From Hyphomicrobiales bacterium (GTDB lineage Bacteria > Pseudomonadota > Alphaproteobacteria > Rhizobiales > Rhizobiaceae): DNA of 62,099 bases. Below the pieces are notes generated by a model, which had not been told where the DNA came from, searched no databases, and worked only from the letters and a program-made list of their open reading frames with translations. Position 1 is the stretch's first letter, and the number at the start of each line of letters is the position of its first letter. The position numbers were made by a program, and so were the translations under genes. The DNA is taken from NCBI GenBank assembly GCA_900466575.1, contig UBMP01000019.1, positions 1 to 62,099 of the forward strand, in the 5' to 3' direction. Below, piece by piece: positions 46,691 to 56,294 of the stretch.

Positions 46691-46723
46691 AGTCAGTCTG
46701 ATCATTGTCAGGCTGACTTTTTT
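46691..46723 (+). terminator. rho-independent terminator of the peptide gene
   Basis: Eleven-base stem AGTCAGTCTGA / TCAGGCTGACT (one G-U pair) with a six-base loop, followed by TTTTTT. It lies 43 bases after the peptide stop, making that transcript monocistronic. Confidence 0.9.
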
Positions 46724-46893
46724 AATGTGCAGGAATAAAAGCCGAGAACAGACGACGGTTATTTAGCTATATTATAATATACATCAGAGAGCGCACAGGA
46801 CACAACACGGCGACCTTAACAGCTGTCGAAGCCACGCTTCAACGCCGGGAGCCGCGGACACCCCCCGGTTGAACATACGGGTGTAACGTATTG

Positions 46894-49029
46894 TCAAAGG
46901 GCTTTCTCTAGACGCTGAGGCGCCTTGCCTTTCAAAAGCTGGAGCCTTCCTTCCTTTAAATGATAGGCGCGATCGACGTAGTCGAGAAGGCGTTCGCTGT
47001 GCGTCACAAATATCTTGGCGCCGGGCAGAGGGCAGATCGCCTCAAGAAGCGCCTTCTCCGTAACAGCGTCCAGGTTGGCTGTAATCTCGTCGAACAGCAT
47101 CAGTTTCGGCCTGCGGCAAATGACACGCGCGGCCAGAAGTCGACGGCGCTGCCCCGTGGAAAGAAGCGTGTTGTTATTTGCCACGATCGTCGCCAACCCT
47201 TGTGGCAATGCCTCGACTTCTGACGTCAGCCCCACGAGGTCCAGCGCTTCCCTCACCCTGTCGAGCGGTACGTCGGGATCGAACATGGAGACGTTCTCGA
47301 CAATGGTAGCCTGAAAGAGGCCGTCCTCGGCAAAGACCGCGCCGATGTTGTTGCGATATTCGATGAGGCCGAAGCGCGAGAGGGGCTGGCCATCGACCAG
47401 AACCGATCCTGAGGTGGGGTCCGCCACGCTGGCGATGACTTTCAGCAACGAGGACTTGCCTGAGCCGGATTCGCCGATGATGGCGACGCGTTCTTCATGT
47501 TCGACATCGACGGTGAACTCCGCGTTGACGACCACCGGCCGATGATCACGCCCGAAGGAGATGGACACATCCTTGACCGCAACGTCCTTGCGGATCGTCT
47601 TTCGGATCGCCGTCGCGCCGGAAGACACTTCCGGATCGGCCTGAATGACGTCCTCGAGACGCCGGACATGCGACCCGATCACGGTCAGATGCATCAGATT
47701 GACCGTCAGCGTGTCCGCCATGAGGAAGAACGAGCCCCGCAGCGCAAAGAACGCGTAGAGCATGCCGATCGTCATCCTGTTGGTCAGAACTGCGGCAACG
47801 CCTGCGTAAAGCGTCGCAACGGTGCCGATCATGACGACGACATGGATCAGCAACTGGGCGTCGATCTGCAATTTGCGTGACAGAAAATCCCGGCTTGCGA
47901 ACCGCGCCATTTTCTCAAACCAACGCTGTTCATACCGGCCGCTGACATTATGCGCCTTCAGGGTCGAAATCCGGTCAAGTCCATCCAGCAGCGTGCTGAC
48001 TTCCACGGTGCGCGCGGCCAACGCCTCGTTCGTGGCGTCCCGCGTCCGAGCCAGATAAAGCGCCCGCGCGCCGATCGCGAGAACGAGAGTGGCCAAAACC
48101 ATGAACGTCATCGACGTCGAATAATAGAACATGAGCGCGACCGACAGCACGGATACTAGCGCATCGGCGATCGAGCGCACGAGACCATCGGATGCGAAGG
48201 CCTTCACCTGATCGATCGACTCGAGACGTGTGACGAAATCACCGGGATGCCGCGCCTCGAAATAACGTAGTGGCAGACGCAGACCATGGCCGACGACAGA
48301 CCGCGTGAACTGCACCTGCATTCCGACCGACGTGCGCAAGATGATGACATCACGCAGCCAACGACCGACCGCTTCGAAGAGAAGCAAGGCGCACAGCCCG
48401 ATCGTGAGGATGCCCAAGAGGTCCACATCCGATTGCGGCAGCACGAAATCGAGCGAAATCTGCAGGAGGATAGGCGTTGCGAGCGCCAGGACACCCACAG
48501 CCGTCGAGACGATCAGAATGCGGCGTGTCGCCTCGCGGAAGCCATTGGTCGACTTGACCACGTCCCAGAATGTGAGGCCGTCCTTTGCTGCGATCTTGTC
48601 CATGGCCAGGCGTGGCTCAAGTTCCAGCACGACGCCCGAGAAATACCGCTCGAAATCCGCCCGCTCAAAGGCGCGAGGTCCGATCGAGGGATCCTGGATG
48701 TAAAAGCGGCCACCACTGATCCGCTCCAGGACGACATAGTGCTGGCCCTCCCAATGAAGGATCGCCGGCAACTTCAGCGCATCCATTTCGTCTGTGTTCT
48801 GGACGGCAAGACCGCGCGCGTCGAAGCCGAACACCCCTGCAAGGTTATAGAGTTCGGCGAGTGACATGCCGCCGCTCGTCACCTGATGCACCGAGCGCAT
48901 GTAGGGCATGTTGACATTATGGCCATAGGCATTCGCCACCATCGCCATGCACGCGAGGCCGCATTCCTGGCTCTCGTTTTGGAGGACCGTGTGGACGGTC
49001 GGTTTGCCGGAAAAGAATGGAAGTCTCAC
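46894..49029 (-). CDS. C39-peptidase-containing ABC exporter
   Basis: 711 residues. The N-terminal C39 protease domain is intact: oxyanion Gln17, Cys23 (SQECGLACMAM), His97 (GQHYVVLER) and Asp113 (IQDPSIG). A six-helix transmembrane domain follows (about 160-440), then an ATPase with Walker A GESGSGKSS, signature LSTGQRRRLLAARVI and Walker B KLMLFDE. Such proteins cleave double-glycine leaders while exporting the core peptide. It overlaps the HlyD stop by four bases; the obvious substrate is the 35-residue precursor 250 bases beyond its stop. Confidence 0.93.
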   Translation of the reverse strand: MRLPFFSGKPTVHTVLQNESQECGLACMAMVANAYGHNVNMPYMRSVHQVTSGGMSLAELYNLAGVFGFDARGLAVQNTDEMDALKLPAILHWEGQHYVVLERISGGRFYIQDPSIGPRAFERADFERYFSGVVLELEPRLAMDKIAAKDGLTFWDVVKSTNGFREATRRILIVSTAVGVLALATPILLQISLDFVLPQSDVDLLGILTIGLCALLLFEAVGRWLRDVIILRTSVGMQVQFTRSVVGHGLRLPLRYFEARHPGDFVTRLESIDQVKAFASDGLVRSIADALVSVLSVALMFYYSTSMTFMVLATLVLAIGARALYLARTRDATNEALAARTVEVSTLLDGLDRISTLKAHNVSGRYEQRWFEKMARFASRDFLSRKLQIDAQLLIHVVVMIGTVATLYAGVAAVLTNRMTIGMLYAFFALRGSFFLMADTLTVNLMHLTVIGSHVRRLEDVIQADPEVSSGATAIRKTIRKDVAVKDVSISFGRDHRPVVVNAEFTVDVEHEERVAIIGESGSGKSSLLKVIASVADPTSGSVLVDGQPLSRFGLIEYRNNIGAVFAEDGLFQATIVENVSMFDPDVPLDRVREALDLVGLTSEVEALPQGLATIVANNNTLLSTGQRRRLLAARVICRRPKLMLFDEITANLDAVTEKALLEAICPLPGAKIFVTHSERLLDYVDRAYHLKEGRLQLLKGKAPQRLEKAL

Positions 49030-50363
49030 AGGCGCCCCCTCATGGCGAGAATGGGATCGATCACCCAGTCGATCAACCGCCGGCGTTCGACGACGACATC
49101 GGCGGACAATGTCGAGCCAACCAGGATAGGACGGTCGACGCCATAAGCGTTGATCGTGCGATCGTCAGGCTCGACTTCGACAAGATAACGTGACTGCGGC
49201 GGCGGTGCGGGGCCCGCATCGCCGAGCTTCGGGTCGATAAACGGCTTGTCGTCGGCAATGGCCTTCGGCAGGCTCACCGGCTGCTCGCCGATCGAAATGA
49301 CCTTGCCGTATTTCACGCCGAAGGTCTTGTAGGGGAAAGCATCATATTTCAGCACGACGCGCTGCCCGATCGTCAGCAAGCCCATCGTCTTCGACGGAGC
49401 CTCGAGCGCGACGGTAAAAGGTGCGGTCGGATCGCCAATCGCGACCACCGTATCACCGGCGCTGACTTGCGCGCCCTCTCGGATATTGACCGCAGCAATC
49501 TGGCCGGCGGTGACCGCCAGGATGTCGGTTGCAATGGCCGACTTCGCCTGCTCGATCTGCGAATTCAGCGCAGCCTTGGCGCGCTCGAGATCGGCGAGCT
49601 GACTATTGCTGCCATTGTTGTTCTGCTCGACCGTCCGACGACGGTCAATACGGGTAGAGCTGAGCTGCGTGATCTGCATGCGAATGTCGGCAAGCTGGCG
49701 CTTGTAGTCCTGGAGCGCCCGCTCCTGCCCGGAAACCATGTCGCGGGTCGCCAGTCCACGCTTGAGATAACCACGAAGTTTGTCGACGGCAGCGGACTGC
49801 TGATCCAGCGCGCGCTTGATGTCGGTTTCCTGCTGCTCGAGATTGGCGGCAAGCTTCATCGAACTGTCTTCGTAGGTCTTCAGGTCACCGGCATCTCGGC
49901 TCATCAGGTCCTTGATCTCGGCAATCCGACGCTCGATACTCTCGGTTTGACTTTTGAGCGCCGCAAGCTCGACTTCGGAAAGTGATCTGTTGCCTGCGCC
50001 CGACTGCTGCGGCACGACGGTCAGCAGCTTCTGACCAGGCTTCACCGTCTCGCCCTGTTTGACCCAGACGGCTGAGACGGTACCGGCCACCGTGGAGTTG
50101 ACACGCTGACTTCCCTTGGCGCCGAGGACGACACCGCGCATCGTCTCCTGCTTGGAGAATGTCCCGATCCATAAGCCACCAAGGATGACGATCGCCAGTG
50201 CCGAAAAGAAGATCACCATCAGGCTGCCGGCCGTATCGCGACGGAACTCGATGGAAGAGCCAAGATCGTGAAGACCCGTCACCTCGAAATTGCCAAGCGT
50301 CGTCTGCGGTCGGCGGGCTGAGCCCAGCCGGAACAACCGCTTGATGAAATCAGGCCATTGCAT
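49026..50363 (-). CDS. HlyD-family membrane-fusion protein
   Basis: 445 residues: short cytoplasmic N-terminus, one membrane helix (SLMVIFFSALAIVILGGLWI), lipoyl halves (VNSTVAGTVSAVWVKQGETV and VTAGQIAAVNIREGAQVSAG) split by a long coiled-coil hairpin, and a beta-barrel end. It links the C39 ABC exporter to the TolC channel. It overlaps the acyltransferase gene by 14 bases. Confidence 0.92.
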   Translation of the reverse strand: MQWPDFIKRLFRLGSARRPQTTLGNFEVTGLHDLGSSIEFRRDTAGSLMVIFFSALAIVILGGLWIGTFSKQETMRGVVLGAKGSQRVNSTVAGTVSAVWVKQGETVKPGQKLLTVVPQQSGAGNRSLSEVELAALKSQTESIERRIAEIKDLMSRDAGDLKTYEDSSMKLAANLEQQETDIKRALDQQSAAVDKLRGYLKRGLATRDMVSGQERALQDYKRQLADIRMQITQLSSTRIDRRRTVEQNNNGSNSQLADLERAKAALNSQIEQAKSAIATDILAVTAGQIAAVNIREGAQVSAGDTVVAIGDPTAPFTVALEAPSKTMGLLTIGQRVVLKYDAFPYKTFGVKYGKVISIGEQPVSLPKAIADDKPFIDPKLGDAGPAPPPQSRYLVEVEPDDRTINAYGVDRPILVGSTLSADVVVERRRLIDWVIDPILAMRGRL

Positions 50364-51282
50364 CGCGCGCGCCCTCCCCTGCTTCTCCCTCGTCGGGGTC
50401 CAGATAAAATTCGTCTATGCGGGTCCACATGTGCCATTGCTCCGGCGCGGGACGGATGAAGGCTTCAATCTGCCGCGCAAGATCGGCAGCAAGCTCGGCA
50501 CGCGCAACAGGATTGGTTTCGGCGACCTCGAACGGCTGGCCAACGATGACCTCGTCGCCGTCGAGGTCGGAATGAACTGCCATCGGCAGGACGACAGCCT
50601 TCAACATGCGCGCCATCGAATCCAATCCGAGAGCAATGGCGGACGGCATGCCGAACAGCGTGACTGGAGCAGCGACGCCGTATGTCCGCGGCAGGTCGAT
50701 GAGAGAAATGACGACAGCGCCCTGTCGGGCGTAGCGCATTGCATCCATGAACTCGGCCTGATTGCGTGTGTTCAGAATGCGGATTTCACCGGCAACAGCC
50801 TTCAGCCGGTCCATCGCGAGATTGTTGATGGCGTGATCCTCGCGCGCCCGCAGCACGAGCAGTCGCCGCCCACGGAAGTAGCGCCAAAGCAAATGGCTGA
50901 CCCCGAGCGGGAAAATGCCCATGTGTAGCGGCGCGAGGATCACGGACTGGCCGCTGTCGGCTATGCGTTGCACCAGATTATGATCGCTGACACGAACCCG
51001 ATGCGTTTCGGCCAACATCGCCTCGACGGAGCGCGTGGTGCTGGACAGCCACTCGAGCTGCTGCAGATAGTCGTGAAAGTCGTGTTCGATGGCAATCCTG
51101 CGAGCGCCCGCGCGACCGACCCGCAAGCGCTGCTCCAGAATCGGTTCGAGTCCAAAACCGACATCGCGGCGGAACGGGAGACTCAACCGCCATCCCAGCC
51201 TCAGCAAGCGTCTGCGATATGGCACAGGCAGTGATGCGAGGCCGCGTCCGACGAACCGTTCGATGGAGCGTTCACCCGTCAT
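50350..51282 (-). CDS. LpxL/HtrB-like acyltransferase
   Basis: 310 residues resembling lysophospholipid/lipid A late acyltransferases: GQSVILAPLHMGIFPLGVSHL, FRGRRLLVLR, GAVVISLIDLPRTYGVAAPV and a C-terminal PEQWHMW (family EQWxW-like end). The catalytic HX4(D/E) motif appears altered: after His120 the acidic residue is Pro125. It sits between ketosynthase and HlyD in the export operon. A role in acylating the exported peptide or an envelope lipid is inferred. Confidence 0.75.
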   Translation of the reverse strand: MTGERSIERFVGRGLASLPVPYRRRLLRLGWRLSLPFRRDVGFGLEPILEQRLRVGRAGARRIAIEHDFHDYLQQLEWLSSTTRSVEAMLAETHRVRVSDHNLVQRIADSGQSVILAPLHMGIFPLGVSHLLWRYFRGRRLLVLRAREDHAINNLAMDRLKAVAGEIRILNTRNQAEFMDAMRYARQGAVVISLIDLPRTYGVAAPVTLFGMPSAIALGLDSMARMLKAVVLPMAVHSDLDGDEVIVGQPFEVAETNPVARAELAADLARQIEAFIRPAPEQWHMWTRIDEFYLDPDEGEAGEGARDAMA

Positions 51283-51285
51283 CCG

Positions 51286-52470
51286 TCATACCGTGAACAC
51301 GAGCGAGGCATTCAACCCGCCGAAGGCAAAGGAATTCGACAGCGCTGCGCGCAAGACGGCCGGTCGGGCGACATTCGGGACGTAGTCGAGATCACATTCC
51401 GGATCGGGCTCAAGATAATTCGCCGTCGGCGGAATTTCGGATTTCAGCAGCGAAAGGATCGTGGCCACTGCCTCAATCCCTCCGGCCGCACCGAGCCCGT
51501 GGCCCGTCACGCTCTTGCTGGCACTGATTGGCGGCACCGACGAACCGAAAGCCGCCTTAATGGCCGCTGTTTCCGCACGATCATTGGCAAGCGTGCCGGT
51601 GCCATGGGCATTGATGTAGTCGACATCGCCCGGCAACAGATCGCCAGCCCTGAGGGCGGCATTCATGACCAGCGTCATGCCTTCCTCTGACGGGTTGAAC
51701 ATGTCAGCCGCGTCGGCAGAACAGGCAAACCCGGCAAGACGCGCGAGAACGGCAGCATGGCGCGCCCGCGCATGATCGGCGCTTTCCAGCACCATAATGC
51801 CCGCGCCTTCGCCCAGGAGAAGGCCGAGACGCCCCTTTGAAAAAGGACGACAGACGTCGGGGGCGAGTATGCGCATGGTTTCCCAGGCGAGCAGGGTACC
51901 GCGATTGAGAGGTGCTTCGGCTCCGCCGACGACTGCGACATCCGCTAAACCCGATTTGATCAGTTCAGCACCAATGCCGGTGGCATGCGTTCCCGAGGCA
52001 CAGGCGCTTGCGATGACGAAGGTCGGCCCTTTCAGCCCATAAGCAATCGATACCCAGCTGGCAGACGAACTCGGCATCGACTTCGAAACGCTCAAAGGAT
52101 GGGGACGAGACTGGTCGTGATAGAGACGATAGAACTGCTCGTCCAGCGAAGTGAGCCCCGCGCCGCCGTTGCCGATAATGACCGCAACGCGGCTTAGATC
52201 CGTATTCTCCGCAGAGATGCCGGCCATGGAAAGGGCTTCGCCGCTTGCCAGAACAGCAAATTGCGCGCTTCGATCGAGTGCCGCCGGTTTCACCGGCAGC
52301 CTGTCCGTCAGCGTCGTGTCCCTGACCTCTGCGACCCGTATTTTGCCCTCCGGAATCGCGCTCGGTGGCGCGGTCACCGCCTGCCCGGCTCTGAGCAGGC
52401 GCCAGAAGGCAGGCACGTCGCTTGCTCCGGGCGCAACGACCCCAAGACCGGTGGCAACGACTTCGCGCAT
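51286..52470 (-). CDS. beta-ketoacyl-ACP synthase (FabF-like)
   Basis: 394 residues with the thiolase-fold triad Cys157 (IASACASGTHATG), His289 (INAHGTGT) and His324 (SVTGHGLGAAG), so it should be active in chain elongation. Its start overlaps the stop of a dedicated ACP. No ketoreductase, dehydratase or enoylreductase is in the operon, so it must borrow those from general fatty-acid synthesis or make a keto product. Confidence 0.9.
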   Translation of the reverse strand: MREVVATGLGVVAPGASDVPAFWRLLRAGQAVTAPPSAIPEGKIRVAEVRDTTLTDRLPVKPAALDRSAQFAVLASGEALSMAGISAENTDLSRVAVIIGNGGAGLTSLDEQFYRLYHDQSRPHPLSVSKSMPSSSASWVSIAYGLKGPTFVIASACASGTHATGIGAELIKSGLADVAVVGGAEAPLNRGTLLAWETMRILAPDVCRPFSKGRLGLLLGEGAGIMVLESADHARARHAAVLARLAGFACSADAADMFNPSEEGMTLVMNAALRAGDLLPGDVDYINAHGTGTLANDRAETAAIKAAFGSSVPPISASKSVTGHGLGAAGGIEAVATILSLLKSEIPPTANYLEPDPECDLDYVPNVARPAVLRAALSNSFAFGGLNASLVFTV

Positions 52471-52757
52471 CAGGCGACCTCGTTCGGGCTGCCCGTTGTC
52501 TGACCGGCCTTTGCCGCAACCAGTTCGTCGACAAGGTTCGCGATGTCGCCCACGGTCTTCAGTCGCGCGGCGACATCATTCTGGTTGTGATCGACATGGA
52601 TGCCGAACTCGTCCTCGAGCTGGAAGACAAGTTCGATAAAGTCAAAGGAGTCGATGCCGGCATCTTCAAGCGACGTATTGGCAGTGACTTCAGACACATC
52701 TTTGCCCGTCTGCTTCGCGATATACTCCACAATGCGCGTCAAGCTCGATTGACTCAT
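52470..52757 (-). CDS. acyl carrier protein
   Basis: 95 residues from the ATG at 52757 (TTGGAG ahead); an in-frame extension to 52844 lacks support. The phosphopantetheine Ser37 is in EDAGIDSFDFIEL. It heads the operon ACP, ketosynthase, acyltransferase, HlyD, C39 exporter. It resembles specialised carriers (AcpXL- or NodF-like in role) more than the housekeeping ACP. Confidence 0.9.
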   Translation of the reverse strand: MSQSSLTRIVEYIAKQTGKDVSEVTANTSLEDAGIDSFDFIELVFQLEDEFGIHVDHNQNDVAARLKTVGDIANLVDELVAAKAGQTTGSPNEVA

Positions 52758-53324
52758 GTCACAACTCCAAACCGGGTGTCGGTTCCAGGCAGGCTTGCCA
52801 ACCCAAAACGAATTTGAAACAGTTTTGTTTTTTATCGCCGGCAAGTATCAGCGTCATACTTCCGAGAATAAACTTGTTCGTGATGCAATAACCATGTGCG
52901 GCCGGGGAAGCTGTCTGAACGGCGAAAATGCCTGCTTTTTTCGCTCTCCAGGCCTGAAAGCCTTGCGTCCGCCGGCTCCTCGGAAGTCCGGTGGCCGGCG
53001 CGGCGTCGACCTGTATTAGCATTTCACAAAATAGAAAAAGCGCCTTCTCGATGTAACTCCTGCCTGCCTACAACCAATACTCTTCCATACCGTAATTAAA
53101 CACAAGACATTGCAAAATTTGCATCCGGTTAACCCTAATGCGACCAACTTTATTAAAGGTCGAAGGAAACTGGACGTATCAGCGGTGCCCCATCCGACTT
53201 CGTCAGCCAGACTTCGGTAACCATAAGCGGACCGAAAGACGGATCGATAAAATCCTATCGATTGTGAACGCGGAATATTTCGAGATCGCGGCCTCATATG
53301 CCTTCAAAATAAGAGGGCAAATCC
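52758..53324. promoter_or_regulatory. divergent AT-rich control region
   Basis: 567 bases between the ACP operon and the cysteine peptidase gene. It contains a perfect dyad ATCGATA-AAATCC-TATCGAT (53243-53262), 62 bases before the peptidase start. A second double-glycine peptide was looked for on both strands and not found. Confidence 0.45.
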
Positions 53325-53999
53325 ATGTTCCGCATCACCGCCGCTGTCGCATTCGCAACATTCGCATTGGCTGCTGCCTCACAGAGTGCCGGCGCAAATC
53401 CGCAACCAAAGTCCGGCTTTGAACCCCGGATTTACGCGGACACCAACGGTGGAGCCACCTCGGTGCCGATCGGCTGGCACATTTTCTGTCAGGAACATTC
53501 GGTCGAATGCCACGCGCCGACGCACGGAGCGCAGCGCGCGACGCTGACGGAGCAGAGCTGGAAAACGCTGATCGAAATCGACCAGCTCGTGAATCAGAAC
53601 ATCGCTGGAATATCGGACGAAGACCACTATCACATTCGCGCCAAGGGCATCGCGAACTGGTGGACCTATCCGGACGACGGGATGGGAAATTGCAATGACT
53701 ATGCAATCCTGAAAAAGCGGCTGCTGATCGAGGCCGGATGGCCAAGCTCCGCACTCTTTCTCACCGTCGTTCTGGACCACCACAACGAAGGTCACCTTGT
53801 CCTGATGGCGCGCACCGACCGCGGCGATCTCATCCTCGACAACATGGAGGACAAGGTGCTCCTCTGGTACCAGACCGGTTACACCTTTCTGAAGCGGCAG
53901 TCCGGCGACAATCCGGACACATGGCTCTCGTTCAGCGACGCCGTCAAAAACCTGGATAAGGTGGCTGCACTCTCATCAGCCACCACTCAGCAGCCGTAA
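53325..53999 (+). CDS. periplasmic transglutaminase-like cysteine peptidase
   Basis: 224 residues, AGAGGG before the ATG. Signal peptide (MFRITAAVAFATFALAAASQ, cleaved near SAGA) and the bacterial transglutaminase-like cysteine proteinase pattern: Cys in GMGNCNDYAILKKRLL, His in NEGHLVLMAR and Asp in LILDNMEDKV. LapG, the adhesin-cleaving protease, belongs to the same family. Beside the peptide-export locus it could trim or cross-link a secreted protein, but it may be independent. Confidence 0.85.
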   Translation: MFRITAAVAFATFALAAASQSAGANPQPKSGFEPRIYADTNGGATSVPIGWHIFCQEHSVECHAPTHGAQRATLTEQSWKTLIEIDQLVNQNIAGISDEDHYHIRAKGIANWWTYPDDGMGNCNDYAILKKRLLIEAGWPSSALFLTVVLDHHNEGHLVLMARTDRGDLILDNMEDKVLLWYQTGYTFLKRQSGDNPDTWLSFSDAVKNLDKVAALSSATTQQP

Positions 54000-54319
54000 C
54001 GCTTCCAGTACGCATCGACCAGACTGCTGCCATCCCGGTCCAGAATGGCGAAATTGCCGGGCACGACGGCAAAAAAGCGTTCCGTCCTGCGTTCGCTACG
54101 AGACGCATTTTCCGATACGTGGCCACAGGCGACAAAGCCCGGCAGATCACCGCTGGGTGCTATCTTCTCCGCGTCGACCGCTGCAAATTCGGAACCCAGA
54201 CGCCGTGCGAGCGCCGTCTCGACGCGACCGGCGACGTCGCGCTGTTCTGGCAAGGGCTCTCCCGGCGCGGCGGCCAGCAGGAGGAGAGCAGAAGCAATCG
54301 TGAACACATTCATCCACAT
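53987..54319 (-). CDS. small exported protein, unknown
   Basis: 110 residues from the ATG at 54319 (ATG 54313 also possible). A hydrophobic signal (VFTIASALLLLAAAPG) precedes a mature part of about 90 residues with Cys in FVACGHVSEN and a C-terminal Cys. It overlaps the end of the cysteine peptidase gene tail to tail by 13 bases. No family is recognised; possibly a conserved periplasmic protein. Confidence 0.55.
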   Translation of the reverse strand: MWMNVFTIASALLLLAAAPGEPLPEQRDVAGRVETALARRLGSEFAAVDAEKIAPSGDLPGFVACGHVSENASRSERRTERFFAVVPGNFAILDRDGSSLVDAYWKRYGC

Positions 54320-54554
54320 TTTCCGCAGATCATGCCGTTGAGATCGACAGGCCGGACAGCAGCAAGGCTCCGACAAATCACTGGCGCGATCATGCCCTCA
54401 ATTGCGCGTTGAAGGAAGCGGATTTGCGACGCTCTGTAGCCGGTGATGGATGCTGCGACGGCCGCGACAGAGACGGCTGGCGCAAGGCTCCTAAGTGTGG
54501 CCTAAAGGAAACTCTGGATCTCGAATATCCGGCAGCCTTCGGGATTCGGTCCGC

Positions 54555-56294
54555 TTAGAACAAGGCGTCTTCGAGCAGGTCGTCTTCCGCGACGGTTGCT
54601 GGCTCTTCAACAGCCAGCGCGCTACCAAACACGCTGGCATGAATGGAACGCTCCGCCACCATCGTGTAGGTCCGTGCAATCCGCTCACCGATCTCCGTCA
54701 GGGTCGGCGTCATGCCAATTTCCTGATGCCACTGCTGGCTCGCGGCAATTGCCTCCTCGGTGCAATCGGACATGATCTCTCCGATGCCGGCCTTGAAATC
54801 CAGACGGCTGATGGCTCTCGTCACATTTGCCGACATATCCTCCGCCGTGAGACGCAGAGCCTGCATATTGTCTTCCATGGTGCGAGCGGCTTCGGCCAGC
54901 ATGGGAATGGCGGAATCGAGCAGCCCTTCAAGGCTCTCCGTCTCGCCATCGCTCTCGCTGGCGTCCACAGTCCCCAGTCCCGCCGCGTGCTCCTGCAATT
55001 GCTTCAAGGTATTCAGGATCTGGCCAGCGTCATCATCCAGAACGGACGCGAAGACGCGCAGTTCGCCGGTCACGACATTGATCGGACGCCCCTCTTCACC
55101 CAACCGACCGCAGCGCAGAGTGGTGTTGAGGGCCATATACTGGATGTCGCGACGAACCAGCTGAATGGTCTCGACGCTGGTCGTCAACTCGCCGACCAGA
55201 ACGGCCGTGTTTTGGCTGAGAGATGCCGCAACATTGGCGGCCTGACCGATCTTGACCACCATGCCATGCGCGGTGACGAGATCATCGTGAAGGACAGAGA
55301 TCGGATTTCCGCGTTCGGGATGCTGCGCGAGGATCATCGCTTCATAGAGCTTCATCAGCGCGGCCACATCGCCACCGAGGCTGTGGATCGTCTCGACCAC
55401 ACGGCTGGAATCGCGATGAAAATCCGCAGTCGACTCGGCCAGCAACTCCGCCACCAGGCGGGTGATTGTCGCCATGATCGTCTCACGCTCATCCAAAGAG
55501 ACGCCTTTTCCGGCACCTCGATCAAGAACATCGCGTGCAATCTCGAAGGCGGCCTGGCAGTGTTCGATGCGCTGCCGGGTAATGTCGCCGATCTGCATGG
55601 CGGACAGCACCTGACCAACCTTCGCCTGCGCCTTGCGGGCTAGCTCGGCCACCTTGATGGCCATGGCCGACAGAGCGTGTTTCTGAGCTTCGATTTCGGC
55701 GCCACTCTTCACCAGACGCGATACGATCTTCGGAAGATCATCAAAATAATTCTCGAGCGGCCCACCACTCTTCAGGTCGGCGCCATCAATCTGAGCGGCA
55801 AGCGCATCAACGCGCCCCGCGAGCATCTTGACTTCCTGGGTGGCGAACTGGATGCGCTCCATGATTTCCGAGACGAAATCCGAGAAATCAGCGACATTCG
55901 CGCCAGCAATCTTTGCCGTCATTGCGAATGTACGAAGATAGCGAAGAGCCTCATTCATGGAATCGATATTGTGTGAAAACTGTCCGCTGAACTGCTTCAC
56001 TGCAGCGAGGCTCGCCTGGCGCGTGGCGTGATTGTCGGGCACGGCCTTCAAGAGCTCGGCGGTCAGCACGAGCTTGCGCTTCGCGTCCTTGGCTTCCTCG
56101 TCCTTCAGAGATGCCCCAACCTGATCAAGAAGCTCAACCAGTTTGGAAAGTGTATCGAGGACCGTGACAAGAACCGATCCGCCGTCGAGAAAACGCGCCT
56201 CCAATTGGCCGCGTGCGCTTTCCAGCCGTTCCAGAAGAGCGGATTCAGAAAAGCGCTCTTCGTCCTGCTGAAAGGAAGCGGTTCCCAAAGTCAT
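54555..56294 (-). CDS. soluble coiled-coil chemoreceptor-like protein
   Basis: 579 residues, almost entirely helical, with no membrane segment or signal. Residues about 370-420 (VRRDIQYMALNTTLRCGRLG, then EEGRPINVVTGELRVFA) echo the MCP signalling hairpin (normally QTNLLALNAAIEAARAGE...GFAVVADEVR), in diverged form. It is divergent from the HD-GYP/CheYAW operon, so it probably signals to that CheA. Sensory input is not recognisable. Confidence 0.65.
   Translation of the reverse strand: MTLGTASFQQDEERFSESALLERLESARGQLEARFLDGGSVLVTVLDTLSKLVELLDQVGASLKDEEAKDAKRKLVLTAELLKAVPDNHATRQASLAAVKQFSGQFSHNIDSMNEALRYLRTFAMTAKIAGANVADFSDFVSEIMERIQFATQEVKMLAGRVDALAAQIDGADLKSGGPLENYFDDLPKIVSRLVKSGAEIEAQKHALSAMAIKVAELARKAQAKVGQVLSAMQIGDITRQRIEHCQAAFEIARDVLDRGAGKGVSLDERETIMATITRLVAELLAESTADFHRDSSRVVETIHSLGGDVAALMKLYEAMILAQHPERGNPISVLHDDLVTAHGMVVKIGQAANVAASLSQNTAVLVGELTTSVETIQLVRRDIQYMALNTTLRCGRLGEEGRPINVVTGELRVFASVLDDDAGQILNTLKQLQEHAAGLGTVDASESDGETESLEGLLDSAIPMLAEAARTMEDNMQALRLTAEDMSANVTRAISRLDFKAGIGEIMSDCTEEAIAASQQWHQEIGMTPTLTEIGERIARTYTMVAERSIHASVFGSALAVEEPATVAEDDLLEDALF

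Noticed and set aside
52756-53019. 87-codon plus-strand frame with several Cys, examined as a second secreted peptide
   Set aside because: No double-Gly leader, no ribosome site, and it begins inside the ACP start on the opposite strand.
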